A stretch of DNA of 37,779 bases from Acidobacteriota bacterium (GCA_027315185.1 DAHUYO010000029.1:1-37779), one strand, 5' to 3'; shown: positions 1-11,110, counted from the stretch's first letter. Notes: a model not told the origin generated them from the letters alone. Translations and numbers: made by a program.

Positions 1-735
1 AACGAAACCGGCGTCCTTCAGCCGCTACAGGCGATCGCGGCGGTGGCGCGGGAAGCGGGGGTGCGACTGCATACGGACGCGGTGCAGGCGGCCGGCAAGC
101 TGCCGCTGGACGCGCGTGCGCTGGGCTGCGATTTGCTGAGCGTCAGCGCGCACAAAATCGGCGGCCCGCAAGGCGCCGGTGCGCTCTATGTGCGCCGCGG
201 GGTTCGCCTGGCCGCGATGCTGTATGGCGGGCATCATGAGCGGGACCGGCGGGCGGGGACCGAAAACGTGGCCGCCATGGCCGGCTTTGCCGCCGCCGCG
301 CGCGCCGCCCGCACCGGCCTGGAGAGTGAAGCGGCGCGGCTGCAAACGCTGCGCGACGAGTTCGAGCGGCGGGTGCTGGCGGAGATTCCCGACACCTTCA
401 TCGCCGGCGGCGCCGCGCCCCGCACCGCCAACACCAGCGATATCTGCTTCCGCCATGTGGAGGGTGAAGCGTTGGTCATCGCGCTGGACCTGGCGGGGTT
501 TTGCGTCTCCACTGGCGCCGCCTGCTCTTCCGGCGCCATCGAGCCCTCGCATGTGCTCACCGCCATGGGGCTGCCGGCGGCGGACGCCCGCAGCTGCCTG
601 CGCTTTAGCTTGGGCGTCACCACCACCGCGGCGGAGATGGCGGGCCTCGCCGAGGCGCTGCCGCGCATCGTGGCGCGGCTGCGTGCCCTTTCCCCCAGCT
701 ACGCCGCAAGCGCGCCGGCGGCCAACTATGCTTAA
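1..735 (+). CDS. Cysteine desulfurase (IscS/NifS/YrvO-like), 3' part
   Basis: Partial gene cut by the left edge; 244 residues are visible and roughly the first 140 are missing. It is a PLP enzyme that takes sulfur from cysteine and forms an enzyme-bound persulfide. The PLP lysine lies in SAHKIGGP near visible residue 57, after HTDAVQAAGK. The persulfide cysteine is in the C-terminal STGAACSSG loop, and a histidine motif of the large domain is cut off. The stop overlaps the mnmA start by 8 bp, so the two are very probably cotranscribed. In Bacillus the enzyme next to mnmA (YrvO) hands sulfur directly to MnmA, and this neighbourhood suggests the same partnership. That is inference from context; family membership is clear. 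Confidence 0.93.
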   Translation, partial: NETGVLQPLQAIAAVAREAGVRLHTDAVQAAGKLPLDARALGCDLLSVSAHKIGGPQGAGALYVRRGVRLAAMLYGGHHERDRRAGTENVAAMAGFAAAARAARTGLESEAARLQTLRDEFERRVLAEIPDTFIAGGAAPRTANTSDICFRHVEGEALVIALDLAGFCVSTGAACSSGAIEPSHVLTAMGLPAADARSCLRFSLGVTTTAAEMAGLAEALPRIVARLRALSPSYAASAPAANYA

Positions 736-1906
736 CCCTTCGCCTAACCCGGCCACGGTGCCGCCCGAAGAGTTGACCGCCGTGGCCATGTCCGGCGGGG
801 TGGACAGCTCCACCGTGGCGGCGTTGCTTCACGCCGCGGGCCGGCCGATGGTCGGCCTGACCATGCAGCTGTGGAATCAGCGTCGGCTGGCGGGACGGCC
901 GGGCATGCCTGAAACCAGCCACGGCCGCTGCTGTTCGCTGGACGACGTGCATGACGCGCGGCGGGTAGCGGAGCGGCTGGCGATTCCCTATTACGTCGTC
1001 AACTACGAGCAGCGCTTCGAGCGGGACGTGGTGCGCAATTTCGTGGAGCAATACCGGGCGGGGCGAACGCCGATTCCGTGCAGCCTGTGCAATACCAGCG
1101 TGAAGTTCGACGCCTTGGTGACCACGGCGCGGCAAATCGGCGCCGCCCGCGTCGCCACCGGGCATTACGCCCGCATCACCCCGGATCCGGAGCGGCCTGG
1201 CCGCCGCCAACTCCACCGCGCCGCCGACCGGCAGAAGGACCAAAGCTATTTCCTCTGGGGGCTGACGCAGGAACAGCTCGCCGCGGCGGAGTTTCCCCTG
1301 GGGGAGATGAGCAAGGACGAGGTGCGGCGGCATGCCGCGGCCGCGGGGCTGGCCGTCGCCACCAAGCCGGAGAGCTACGAAATCTGTTTCGTGCCGGGCA
1401 ATGATTACGGCGCATTTCTCGCCGCCTATGCCGAGGAACAAGCGCTCGACCTCGGCGGACCCGGCGCGATCGTCAACCGGAGCGGCCAGACGCTCGGACG
1501 CCATGCCGGCGTGCACCACTTCACGGTGGGCCAAAGGAAGGGCTTGGGAGTGGCCACCGGCCAGCCGCTGTACGTGCTGAACGTGGACGCGCCGACGGCC
1601 ACGGTCACGGTCGGCGAAGAAGAGCAGCTCTACGCCCGGAGCCTGCGAGCGGAAGGCGCGCACTGGATTGCCGGCGCGCCGCCGGCCGCGCCGCTGCGCG
1701 TCCAGGCGCGCATTCGCCACCGCCATCAGCCGGCCGCGGCCTGGGCGGAAGCCCTGCCGAATGGGGAGTTGCGGGTGGAATTCGATGCGCCGCAGCGGGC
1801 CATCACGCCCGGGCAAGCCGTGGCCCTATACCAAGACGACCTGGTCCTAGGCGGCGGCTGGATCGCCTCGGTGGCGCCGGGCGGCGAGGCCGCGGCAACG
1901 CGCTAA
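728..1906 (+). CDS. mnmA: tRNA-specific 2-thiouridylase MnmA
   Basis: ATP-dependent enzyme that adenylates and thiolates C2 of the wobble uridine (U34) of Lys, Glu and Gln tRNAs in the cytoplasm. The protein is 392 residues, slightly longer than usual because of about 17 extra N-terminal residues. The PP-loop SGGVDSS is at residues 22-28. The nucleophilic cysteine is C118 in PCSLCN and the persulfide-relay cysteine is C220 in SYEICFV. The C-terminal beta-barrel begins with the HHFTVGQRKGLG motif. The ATG start at 728 lies inside the last codons of the cysteine desulfurase gene (8-bp overlap), which argues for translational coupling; no clear separate ribosome binding site is seen. A shorter start just before AVAMSGG is possible but less likely. 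Confidence 0.96.
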   Translation: MLNPSPNPATVPPEELTAVAMSGGVDSSTVAALLHAAGRPMVGLTMQLWNQRRLAGRPGMPETSHGRCCSLDDVHDARRVAERLAIPYYVVNYEQRFERDVVRNFVEQYRAGRTPIPCSLCNTSVKFDALVTTARQIGAARVATGHYARITPDPERPGRRQLHRAADRQKDQSYFLWGLTQEQLAAAEFPLGEMSKDEVRRHAAAAGLAVATKPESYEICFVPGNDYGAFLAAYAEEQALDLGGPGAIVNRSGQTLGRHAGVHHFTVGQRKGLGVATGQPLYVLNVDAPTATVTVGEEEQLYARSLRAEGAHWIAGAPPAAPLRVQARIRHRHQPAAAWAEALPNGELRVEFDAPQRAITPGQAVALYQDDLVLGGGWIASVAPGGEAAATR

Positions 1907-1957
1907 GCGCCGCTTCCCTGCCTGCTCCTTCCCGTCCGCCAGGCCGGCCCAGATGAA

Positions 1958-2476
1958 CTAGATGAACATCTCCTCGTCCTGCGGCTCAAGCACGGCGGGT
2001 GGCGACGCGCGGCGATGCAGAAAGAAATCCAAGCCGGTGCGGACGCCGCGAATGACGGCGGCGGTATCCTTGATCGGCCGGATGATGGAGCGCTGCACCA
2101 GGGTTGCGGTTTCGTCCACGCGATCAAGGGTGGCCGAGAGGGTTTCGTCCACGCGGATGATTTGCAGCCGGGCGCGATCGGTCAGCTCCAGCAGCAGGCC
2201 ATCGGCGCGCTGCATTTGGTCGCGCAACATGCCGCTGATCTCGACCATATGCTGGCCGGCGATTTCCACCTTGGCGCGGCTGTCCCGCAACAAGGCTTCC
2301 GACTCCGCCAGCATGGGCGGCAGCCGGGTTTCCAGTTGCGTCAGCACCTTGTCGCCGCGCTGGGACAGGCGGGAAACCGAGCGCGCCAGTCCCGCCAAAA
2401 TGACCGCCTGCAACACGACCGCGGCCGCGGTCACGGCGATGAAGACGGTCAAGACCAACAACAGGGTGGGGTTCAT
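1958..2476 (-). CDS. Membrane-anchored coiled-coil protein (DUF948-like)
   Basis: Hypothetical protein of 172 residues. Residues 3-30 form one strongly hydrophobic segment that should act as an N-terminal membrane anchor. It is followed by about 110 mostly helical residues with regular Leu/Ala/Val spacing and many charged residues, which is a probable coiled coil. The tail is short, ends in acidic residues, and holds a FFLHRR stretch. The architecture resembles DUF948-type bacterial proteins, but no diagnostic motif proves the family. It lies 15 bp downstream of the YtxH gene on the same strand, so the pair is probably one operon, perhaps for an envelope stress or shape role. It converges on mnmA with about 50 bp between the stops. 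Confidence 0.75.
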   Translation of the reverse strand: MNPTLLLVLTVFIAVTAAAVVLQAVILAGLARSVSRLSQRGDKVLTQLETRLPPMLAESEALLRDSRAKVEIAGQHMVEISGMLRDQMQRADGLLLELTDRARLQIIRVDETLSATLDRVDETATLVQRSIIRPIKDTAAVIRGVRTGLDFFLHRRASPPAVLEPQDEEMFI

Positions 2477-2491
2477 GCGCCGGTCCCCAAG

Positions 2492-2791
2492 TTACTCGCG
2501 CGGCGCGCCGGCGTCTCCGGCCGTTGATTCGCGGAACGCCTGGCGTCCGGCATCCACCGCGGCCTGAAATTGATCCACCTGGCGGGACACGACATCCCGT
2601 CCGCGATCCATATAATCCGTGGCTTGCTGCCGCCACTCCGCCGATTTCCGGGTCACCACGTCGCGGCTTTCACCCGCCTTGCGGCCCAGCAATTCCCGCG
2701 TCTCCTCGCCGGAACGGGGAGCGTACAACAAACCAAACGCCGCGCCCAATCCGAGCCCGGCGATGAACCAAAATCCCTTAGAATCCGCCAT
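2492..2791 (-). CDS. YtxH domain protein
   Basis: Small protein of 99 residues. The N-terminal hydrophobic glycine-rich segment (FWFIAGLGLGAAFGLLYAPRSG, residues about 7-28) is the hallmark of the YtxH family: a membrane helix followed by an APRSGEETR-type junction. The remainder is amphipathic helix with many Arg, Gln and Asp residues. Family members are often stress-induced, but their biochemical role is not known. A GAGGTT ribosome binding site precedes the ATG. The anchored coiled-coil gene follows after 15 bp, which suggests that the two membrane-anchored products work together. Confidence 0.85.
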   Translation of the reverse strand: MADSKGFWFIAGLGLGAAFGLLYAPRSGEETRELLGRKAGESRDVVTRKSAEWRQQATDYMDRGRDVVSRQVDQFQAAVDAGRQAFRESTAGDAGAPRE

Positions 2792-2929
2792 AAGAACCTC
2801 GACTGCCCTCTCAATCGCGATGCTACCACGCCGGCCGCGGGCGCGTAAGGTCTCCCGAACCTCCGGGGCAAAAGACCGAGCACCACCGGGCCATGCTCCG
2901 GCCGCGCGGCGGCGGGCGTCGGCCCGCGG

Positions 2930-4801
2930 CTACTCCGGCGGAGCCGCGCCGGACGGCGGGGCCAACACCGCGGCCAAGGCGGCCATTTGGCGCGCATTGA
3001 GGACTTCCGCCCATTCTTCCCGCGTCGCGTTGCGCACCCCCTGGACGCTGCCGAAGCGGCGAAGAAGCCGGCGCGCGGTGGCGGGCCCGATACCGGCGGC
3101 GGCCAGCAGCGGAGTGCGGCGGAGGCGCTGGTGCCGCCGGCGGCGATGGAACTCTACCGCGAAGCGATGCGCCTCATCCCGAATGGTCTGCATGGCGCGG
3201 AGCACTGGGGAATGCGCGGGCAAGCGCAAGGGATCAGCTTCGCGCCCCGCGACGTAAAGCCATTCTTCCCGCTTGGCGATTGCCGCCACGGGCTGTTCCC
3301 CGGCGCCCAACTCCCGCAGCGCGCGCTGGGCGGAATGGAGCTGCCCCACGCCGCCGTCCACCAGCACCAGGCTAGGCCATGCCGCGCCCGCTGCTCCCGC
3401 CGCCGCCCGCCGGTAACGGCGGCGGACGACCTCCTCCATGGAGCGGAAATCGTCCACGCCGGCCACGCCGCGGATGATGTAATGCCGGTAATCGGACTTC
3501 TTCATCCGCCCGTCTTCCCACACCACCATCGAGGCCACGGTATCGGCGCCTTGAAAATGGCTGATGTCGAAGCATTCGATCCGGCGAGCCGGCGCGGGCA
3601 GGCCGAATGCCGCTTGCAGATCCGCCGCCAACCGGGCGGCGGCGGCCGCGCCCAGCCGAAAGCGATTGGTGAAGGAATGAACGGCGTTGCGCTGCGCCAG
3701 CTCCAGCAGCGCGCGCTGCGCGCCGCGCTGCGGCGTCAGCAACTCCACCTTGCCCCCGCGCTGGACGGCCAGGGCCGCCGCCAGCGCCGCGCGATCGGTG
3801 AAGTCCATGGGCAGCAACACACGGGCGGGAATATAGGGCCGCTCCAGGTAGAGTTGCTTGACGAAGGCGGCGATCAACCCAGCGTCACTGCCATCGGCGC
3901 CGTCCTCGGCTGCCGCGGCGCTCCCATCGGCTGCTTCGGCGGCCGGCAAGTCCTCCCAAAAGAACTCCCTCCGATCCACGATCCGGCCGCGGCGAACGTG
4001 GAACAGATTGATGGCGGCGCGCTCGCCCTCGCGGTGCAGGCCGATGACATCCGCGTCCTGGCCCTCGGCTTGATCCACCTTTTGCCGCTCCTGGGAGTCA
4101 TTGAGGACGGTGAGCAGGTCGCGGCAGGCGGCCGCCTCTTCAAAGCGCTCCGCCGCCGCGGCGGCGTCGCGCCGGAGCTCCAAACGGGCGCGAAGATCGG
4201 CGTGGCGGCCCGCTAAAAAAAGCCGGACGTTTTGCACCGCTTCGCCGTATGCGGCATCCGTGGTCAAGCCTTCGACGCAGGGTCCGAGACACCGGTGAAT
4301 GTGGAACTGCAAGCATGGGCGGGGATGGAAACGGGTCAGATCCACGCGGCAGGAGGGCACCAGAAAGTAGCGGTGGATGAACGTCACCATGCGGTGCGCC
4401 AAGGAAGCGGGAAAATACGGGCCAAAATATTCCGCCCCATCCTGGATCAGGCGCCGGGTCACGAATACGCGCGGCCAACGCTCCCGCGTCAGGCGGATAT
4501 AGGGATAGGTTTTGTCGTCCCGCAGCAGGACGTTGAACCGCGGTTGCAGCTGCTTGATGAGGCTGTTCTCCAACGCCAGCGCTTCCGCCTCGGTATCCAC
4601 CACGACGGTGTCCAAGTCCACCGCCTCGCGGAGCAACGAGCCGGTTTTGGCGTCTTCAACGCGTCCGGCCAGGAAGTAGCTGCGGACCCGGGCACGCAAG
4701 TTTTTGGCCTTGCCGACGTAGATCACCCGGCCGTCGGCGCCCTTGAACTGGTAGACTCCCGGCGACGGCGGCAGCGAACGCGCCTTATTTACCAAATCCA
4801 C
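2930..4801 (-). CDS. uvrC: Excinuclease ABC subunit C (UvrC)
   Basis: Nuclease subunit of nucleotide excision repair; makes the 3' and 5' incisions around a lesion held by UvrB. The protein is 623 residues, normal for the family. Order: a GIY-YIG domain at about residues 11-90 (SPGVYQF, VIYVGKAKNLRARVRSYF), a UvrB-contact segment near 200-235, an RNase H-like 5'-nuclease region (ECFDISHFQG and LVLVDGGVGQL), and a C-terminal helix-hairpin-helix domain (LLAAAGIGPATARRLLRRFG). The start is uncertain. GTG at 4801 puts the GIY-YIG motif at the usual distance, but the frame stays open upstream. It is transcribed leftward, divergent from the OmpA-like lipoprotein gene. Confidence 0.96.
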   Translation of the reverse strand: MDLVNKARSLPPSPGVYQFKGADGRVIYVGKAKNLRARVRSYFLAGRVEDAKTGSLLREAVDLDTVVVDTEAEALALENSLIKQLQPRFNVLLRDDKTYPYIRLTRERWPRVFVTRRLIQDGAEYFGPYFPASLAHRMVTFIHRYFLVPSCRVDLTRFHPRPCLQFHIHRCLGPCVEGLTTDAAYGEAVQNVRLFLAGRHADLRARLELRRDAAAAAERFEEAAACRDLLTVLNDSQERQKVDQAEGQDADVIGLHREGERAAINLFHVRRGRIVDRREFFWEDLPAAEAADGSAAAAEDGADGSDAGLIAAFVKQLYLERPYIPARVLLPMDFTDRAALAAALAVQRGGKVELLTPQRGAQRALLELAQRNAVHSFTNRFRLGAAAAARLAADLQAAFGLPAPARRIECFDISHFQGADTVASMVVWEDGRMKKSDYRHYIIRGVAGVDDFRSMEEVVRRRYRRAAAGAAGAAWPSLVLVDGGVGQLHSAQRALRELGAGEQPVAAIAKREEWLYVAGREADPLRLPAHSPVLRAMQTIRDEAHRFAVEFHRRRRHQRLRRTPLLAAAGIGPATARRLLRRFGSVQGVRNATREEWAEVLNARQMAALAAVLAPPSGAAPPE

Positions 4802-4848
4802 AATATCAACCCATTCACCGGTGCAAAATCGCGTGTACCGCTACGTAA

Positions 4849-4877
4849 ATTCTACCAATCCGCTTCGCCGACAAAAA
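4849..4877 (-). promoter_or_regulatory. Possible sigma70-type promoter for uvrC
   Basis: On the minus strand a TAGAAT -10 box (4854-4849, five of six matches) lies 17 bp from a weak TTTTTG -35 box. Transcription would start about 40 nt before the uvrC start codon. The 270-bp space between uvrC and the OmpA-like gene shows no other clear structure. Confidence 0.3.
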
Positions 4878-5071
4878 AATTCGTGCCCAAATCTGCGCCA
4901 CGCCGCCGCCGCTATGACGGTGAAAGCACGTACGCTTACGGCGTCCTCAGCCTGCATTAGACACCCGTACGTGGGGTAGTCGCTGGTGGCCATCGTCGTG
5001 CAAGCTAAAAGCAGGGCCGTCTGCATCCATGAGGAACGGGGACGGTTGTGGTTGTGGCAAGGAGAAAAACG

Positions 5072-5797
5072 ATGAGACTGAAACGAGGTGGATTCCTAAT
5101 TGCGCCGATTGCCGGGCTGGCCCTACTGGCCACGACCGGTTGCGCTACGAAGAGCTACGTGCGCAAGCAGACCGAGCCGCTGGCCAACCAAGTCAATAAT
5201 CTTGATCGGCTGACCGCGAAGAATAGCAATGACGTGAAATCCTTGCGCGAAAGCACGCGCGAGGGCCTGAAGGAGGCGAACGCCTCCAGCAGCCAGGCCA
5301 TGCAAACCGCGCAGTCCGCGCAGCAGCAGGCGAGCACGGTGGGCGACCACCTGCAACAGACCTCGAATCGCGTCGAGGCGCTGGACCACACCGTCGCCAA
5401 CTTGGACAACTACAGCAAGGTGTCCGACACGGCGGTGCATTTCGGGTTCAATCGCTGGAGCTTGACTTCCGCGGCGAAGTCCACGTTGGACGGCGTGGTT
5501 AGCGAGTTGGAGCAGGATCCGCACGCCATTTTGGAGGTCACCGGCTACACGGACAGCATCGGGCCGGCGCGGTACAACTATCAGCTCAGCCAGTGGCGCG
5601 CCGATTCGGTCGTGCGCTACATCGAATCGCACGGTATCGCGCAACACCGCATCTTCCTGATCGGTTTGGGCAAGAACGACTTCGTGGCCAGCAACCGCAC
5701 GCGGTCCGGGCGGGCGCAGAACCGCCGCGTGGACCTGACCATTTTGACCAACGCGCTGGGCCAATCCAGCAGCTCAGCGGCGACGCCGCAGTCCTAA
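5072..5797 (+). CDS. OmpA/Pal-family lipoprotein
   Basis: Predicted outer-membrane lipoprotein of 241 residues that ties the outer membrane to peptidoglycan. A lipoprotein signal peptide ends at Cys24 (LLATTGC). Residues about 28-115 are an Ala/Gln/Ser-rich helical stretch of the alanine-zipper type. The C-terminal OmpA-like peptidoglycan-binding domain (about 120-232) carries VHFGFN, TGYTDSIG, YNYQLSQWRAD and NRRVDL, the usual landmarks. ATG 5072 is chosen because AAGGAG (5059-5064) sits 7 nt upstream; a GTG 24 bp earlier would be inside that region. It is followed by a strong hairpin (5821-5847), so it is probably monocistronic. Confidence 0.9.
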   Translation: MRLKRGGFLIAPIAGLALLATTGCATKSYVRKQTEPLANQVNNLDRLTAKNSNDVKSLRESTREGLKEANASSSQAMQTAQSAQQQASTVGDHLQQTSNRVEALDHTVANLDNYSKVSDTAVHFGFNRWSLTSAAKSTLDGVVSELEQDPHAILEVTGYTDSIGPARYNYQLSQWRADSVVRYIESHGIAQHRIFLIGLGKNDFVASNRTRSGRAQNRRVDLTILTNALGQSSSSAATPQS

Positions 5798-5820
5798 GGC
5801 GTCAGCCATTGCACAGGGCC

Positions 5821-5847
5821 GGGGTGCGGGGATTGCCCTCGCACCCC
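5821..5847 (+). terminator. Probable terminator after the OmpA-like gene
   Basis: GGGGTGCG (5821-5828) pairs with CGCACCCC (5840-5847), and an inner GGG/CCC pair closes an ATTG loop with one bulged T. The sequence GTTTCC follows, so the T tract is poor. It lies 23 bp after the stop codon. Confidence 0.5.
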
Positions 5848-5950
5848 GTTTCCATGTTGCGGGACGGTGCGGCATCCCCGCGCCGTGCCGCGGCGGCCTC
5901 GCCTACGCACGGCTAGCGTCGCGGGGCCGGCAGCGCATACTCTATATCCG

Positions 5951-7822
5951 GTGTCCGACTTTTCCGCTGACCTGAAGGCACGCGCCGATTTGGCCGCCAT
6001 CGTCGGGGAGACGGTCGCCTTGCGCCAGGTGGGCGAACGCTGGCTGGGGCTTTGCCCGTTTCACGCGGAAAAGACTCCGTCCTTCCACGTCCACGCCACG
6101 CGGCAGTTTTACTACTGCTTTGGCTGCCAGGCGCATGGAGACGTCTATCAGTTCTTGATGGCCAGCCGCCAATTGAGCTTCCCGGAGGCGGTGGCGGCGC
6201 TGGCGGAGCGGCTGGGCGTTCCCTTGCCGCCGCGCTTCGGCCAGGGCGACGGGCCCAGCCAGGCGGAGCGTGCGCCGTTGGCCAAGCTGCATACCGCCGC
6301 GGCGGAGTTCTTCGCCGCCCAACTGGCGGCGCCAGTGGGCGCGGCGGCGCGGGAGTATTTGGCCGGCCGCGGCGTCGCGCAGGCCGGTTGCGACCGCTTT
6401 CAGCTCGGCTATGCACCCGGCTCGGGGCGAGCATTGTCGCTTTGGTTGCAACAGCGGGGTACGCCGCCCGCCCTGGCGCTGCGCGCCGGGCTCTGCCAAC
6501 CGCGGCGGCAAACCGGCGGCATGGCCGAGACTAGGGACGACATCGGATGGGAAGAGGTGTACGACCGCTTTCGCGACCGCGTCATGTTTCCCATTGGGGA
6601 CGAGCGGGGACAAGTGATCGCCTTCGGCGGCCGCCTGCTGGCGGAGGATCCGGCCCGGCCCGCGCCCAAGTACCTAAACTCCCCCGAGACGCCCATTTAT
6701 ACGAAGGGACGGGTACTGTACAACCTGGACCGGGCCCGGGAAGCGATCCGCCGTTTGGGGTATTTTATTTTGGTCGAGGGCTACCTGGACTGCCTTTCGG
6801 TATTCATGGCCGGCTTTGAAAACGTGGTGGCCAGTTGCGGCACGGCGTTGACTGGAGCCCAGGTGCACGGATTGTGCCGCTACGCGCGCAATGCGGTGGT
6901 CAACTTTGACCCCGACTCGGCGGGGGCCACCGCGGCGGAAAAATCCATCGGTCTGCTCTTGGAGGAAGGCTGCAAGATCCGGGCGGTTACGCTGCCGGGG
7001 GGACTGGACCCCGACCAGTTCTTGCGGCAACACGGGGCGAGCGGCTATGCCGAGGCGCTCAAAACCAGCCCGGGGTATTTCCAGTACCTGGCGGAACGGG
7101 CGCGGCGACGCTTCGACCTGCGGCGGGGAGAGGGCCGGGTGGCGGCACTCAACTTCTTGCTGCCCTATGTCGCCCGCGTGCAGGATGCCATTATTCGCGC
7201 CGAATTGACCGATGAACTGGCGCAACAGCTTCAGCTCGAAAGCGCGGTGGAACGGCGCCAGCTGCGCCAAGCCGCGGCGCAGCGCAGGGCCACGCTGCCT
7301 AATCCCGGAACCGCAACGGCAGCCGGCGGCCCGGGATGGAGCGACCTGTTGCCGGCGGAACGGTTGCTTTTGCGGGCGCTGCTGGCCTGGGGCGAGGAGG
7401 AACGGGAGGAGCGCAACCAGCTGTTGAAGTCCCTCGCCGAAGAGGAATTGCTGGCAGGGTTGGCCGCAAACCCGCTGATCGAATGTATCGCCGCCCAACC
7501 CGCGCTGCCCCCGGACCTGGCGGCGCTGGCGGCCGCGCTGCCGGGTAGTGAGCGGCAATTGCTGGCCGAACTCAGCTTTACCCGTGATGCGGGGAGCGGC
7601 GAGCCGCTGTCCGCGGCGGCGGTGCATGGGGCGGTCCAGGCACTGCGGGAACGCCGCCTGCGGCGGCGGCGGCGGGAACTCCAGCAATTGCTGCACCAGC
7701 CCGAGGTGGCGCGGGATTCCGCGCGGGTGACGGGCATCTTGGGGGAACTCCAAACCTTGGATCGGGCGCTCAGCGACGCCACGCCGGCGGAGGCCCGGGC
7801 GACGGCGGCGGGAGGAACGTAA
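5951..7822 (+). CDS. dnaG: DNA primase DnaG
   Basis: Synthesises RNA primers at the replication fork and interacts with DnaB helicase. The protein is 623 residues from GTG 5951 (VSDFSADLKARADL), the usual DnaG N-terminus; the frame is open further upstream but that part looks non-coding. The CHC2 zinc finger is C35, H38, C56 and C59. The Toprim core has EGYLD near residue 275 and FDPDSAG near 320. The C-terminal part is helical and divergent, as expected for the DnaB-binding domain. The gene is 221 bp before rpoD, the classical macromolecular-synthesis arrangement. No good ribosome binding site is seen before the GTG. Confidence 0.96.
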   Translation: MSDFSADLKARADLAAIVGETVALRQVGERWLGLCPFHAEKTPSFHVHATRQFYYCFGCQAHGDVYQFLMASRQLSFPEAVAALAERLGVPLPPRFGQGDGPSQAERAPLAKLHTAAAEFFAAQLAAPVGAAAREYLAGRGVAQAGCDRFQLGYAPGSGRALSLWLQQRGTPPALALRAGLCQPRRQTGGMAETRDDIGWEEVYDRFRDRVMFPIGDERGQVIAFGGRLLAEDPARPAPKYLNSPETPIYTKGRVLYNLDRAREAIRRLGYFILVEGYLDCLSVFMAGFENVVASCGTALTGAQVHGLCRYARNAVVNFDPDSAGATAAEKSIGLLLEEGCKIRAVTLPGGLDPDQFLRQHGASGYAEALKTSPGYFQYLAERARRRFDLRRGEGRVAALNFLLPYVARVQDAIIRAELTDELAQQLQLESAVERRQLRQAAAQRRATLPNPGTATAAGGPGWSDLLPAERLLLRALLAWGEEEREERNQLLKSLAEEELLAGLAANPLIECIAAQPALPPDLAALAAALPGSERQLLAELSFTRDAGSGEPLSAAAVHGAVQALRERRLRRRRRELQQLLHQPEVARDSARVTGILGELQTLDRALSDATPAEARATAAGGT

Positions 7823-7957
7823 AATACGGAAACGGTGGTGGTTTTTTGCCGCGGAAACGCCCCGAAGGCAGAAACTTCCGGCCCGGGAACGCCATCTAAA
7901 TGGGTGTGGCCCGACGACCGGGATCACGAGAACTATCACCAAAATACGGGTTTGGCG

Positions 7958-7963
7958 TATAAT
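7958..7963 (+). promoter_or_regulatory. Possible -10 box upstream of rpoD
   Basis: A perfect TATAAT lies 80 bp before the rpoD start in the 221-bp space after dnaG. The -35 region (around 7935-7940) matches the consensus poorly. It could be an internal promoter that lets rpoD be expressed apart from dnaG. Confidence 0.4.
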
Positions 7964-8043
7964 GTCTTGATTTTCGGCTGAAAGTCTGATCTCAGCCGCG
8001 CGCCCCTTTCTCCGCCGTTGGGTAGTTCGCCTAAGGAGCCATC

Positions 8044-9690
<1,647 letters not shown>

Positions 9691-9697
9691 CCCGCGG

Positions 9698-11110
9698 CTA
9701 GCGGCTGCGGGGCGGCGGCAGGGGATACCGCGGCGTGGCGGCGAAGCGGGCGTAGTAGACCTTGCGGCCGTAGACGCGCCAATGCTTGTGGCGCGGGACG
9801 CGGATGACCACGCGGTGGCGCGTGGGAGTTTTGCCAGGCGCGAAGCCGCGCGGGGCAAACGCCAACTCGTAGTGCTCGGCGGTTTGGGCGGCGATGCCGC
9901 TCATAAAATGAGCCGGATCGTTCGTGTCGGTGATTGCGGCGCCGCCGGTGGAGGCGGCGAGTTCTCCCATCACCACGGTTTCGCTTTCGTTTGCGGCATT
10001 CCCTACGTCTGGTTCCACTGGCGCGCCACGCTCCACCCCGTAAACGGGCCCGCGGAGGGCGGTAGCCAGGGAGGCGAGGTCGGGGCGGATGCTCAGGCCG
10101 GCGACATCCACCGGATAAAAGGAAACCGTGGCGCGGTTGGCCTCCCGGATCAATGCCCGAAAGATAAACTTGAGGTCGTTTCGTTCATAGAGCCGCTCGG
10201 TGAACAGCACTACGGACTTGCGCCCCTGGAACGGCGCCAGCATCGCGACCAGCCGGCGCAGGTCGGCCATTTGGCTACGGGTCCGCTGCATGCCGCTAGC
10301 GGTGGCGTTGATTTTCGCCGCATCTAGCATCGCAGCGAGCATGTAGGCATTCGTTACCACCGGCATGGACGCCCCGAGCCAATATGGGAGCGCGGCGGCA
10401 CGGGTAGTCGGGGACACCGGCGCCGCCACGCCCCCGGGCTGTTCACCGGAGCCGAAGGCCGCCGCCATGGCCTTGAGCTGCTCGTATTGGCGCTGGTAAT
10501 TGATCTGCACCACGGCTTGCGTCGTGGCTTCCCGGATGGCGCGGTCCAGGGCGGCGGGATCGTTGGTGAAGGTCTGGAGCAGCGACAACCGATGATCGCG
10601 GCGAAAAACCGCCACATAGCTATGCGCCCCGAGGTCATCGGCGACGAACTGCACTGCCGCGCGGCGCGCCAGTGGAAGGCCGGCATTGTTGATGGGGTCA
10701 AAAACGAGCGCGGTCAGGTTGGCGGCGGGCGGCTCCGCCGCCGGCGGCTGGACTCCGATCTCCCGCCAATTGCGCGGGCGCAGATGGACCGAGTGCGCAA
10801 CAAATTGCAGGCTCTCGATCCGCTGCCGCACGCCATTGTCGGACACTGCGACCTGGCTCGCCTTCAGCCCGCGGATGACCACGCCGTGGCGATTGACAAC
10901 AACAAAGTCGGCCAACACTTCGTTGGCCTGGCGGCGGATCGTGGGCGTTCGCCGCGGGAGCGTTCGGCGCGGCGGCGGTTGGCGCGGCGCTCGCGCCTGC
11001 GCCGCAGCTGGCCGCGGGACGAGCAAGCCAAACGCGGCGAGGCAGGTTGCTAGCCACGGCCAATGGAGGCCGGCCGTCGGCGCCAGGTGCAACCTGGCCT
11101 GCGTTCTCAT
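9698..11110 (-). CDS. Secreted VWFA-related protein, acidobacterial family
   Basis: Exported protein of 470 residues. A signal peptide occupies about residues 1-38 (hydrophobic core [13 protein letters not shown], then AAAQA). A small beta domain ([15 protein letters not shown] ... [15 protein letters not shown]) leads into a von Willebrand A-like domain with [38 protein letters not shown] and [10 protein letters not shown]. This matches the acidobacterial VWFA-related family (TIGR03436 type). As in many members, the metal-site DxSxS motif is not intact (VFDPINN). The C-terminal part ([25 protein letters not shown]) is also typical. Function unknown; probably extracellular protein contacts. 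AAGGGA precedes the ATG and a good promoter lies about 100 bp upstream. Confidence 0.88.
   Translation of the reverse strand: MRTQARLHLAPTAGLHWPWLATCLAAFGLLVPRPAAAQARAPRQPPPRRTLPRRTPTIRRQANEVLADFVVVNRHGVVIRGLKASQVAVSDNGVRQRIESLQFVAHSVHLRPRNWREIGVQPPAAEPPAANLTALVFDPINNAGLPLARRAAVQFVADDLGAHSYVAVFRRDHRLSLLQTFTNDPAALDRAIREATTQAVVQINYQRQYEQLKAMAAAFGSGEQPGGVAAPVSPTTRAAALPYWLGASMPVVTNAYMLAAMLDAAKINATASGMQRTRSQMADLRRLVAMLAPFQGRKSVVLFTERLYERNDLKFIFRALIREANRATVSFYPVDVAGLSIRPDLASLATALRGPVYGVERGAPVEPDVGNAANESETVVMGELAASTGGAAITDTNDPAHFMSGIAAQTAEHYELAFAPRGFAPGKTPTRHRVVIRVPRHKHWRVYGRKVYYARFAATPRYPLPPPRSR

Noticed and set aside
2987-4216. 409-residue plus-strand frame opposite uvrC
   Set aside because: Shadow of uvrC; composition is His/Gly/Arg-rich without motifs, while the minus strand has all UvrC landmarks.
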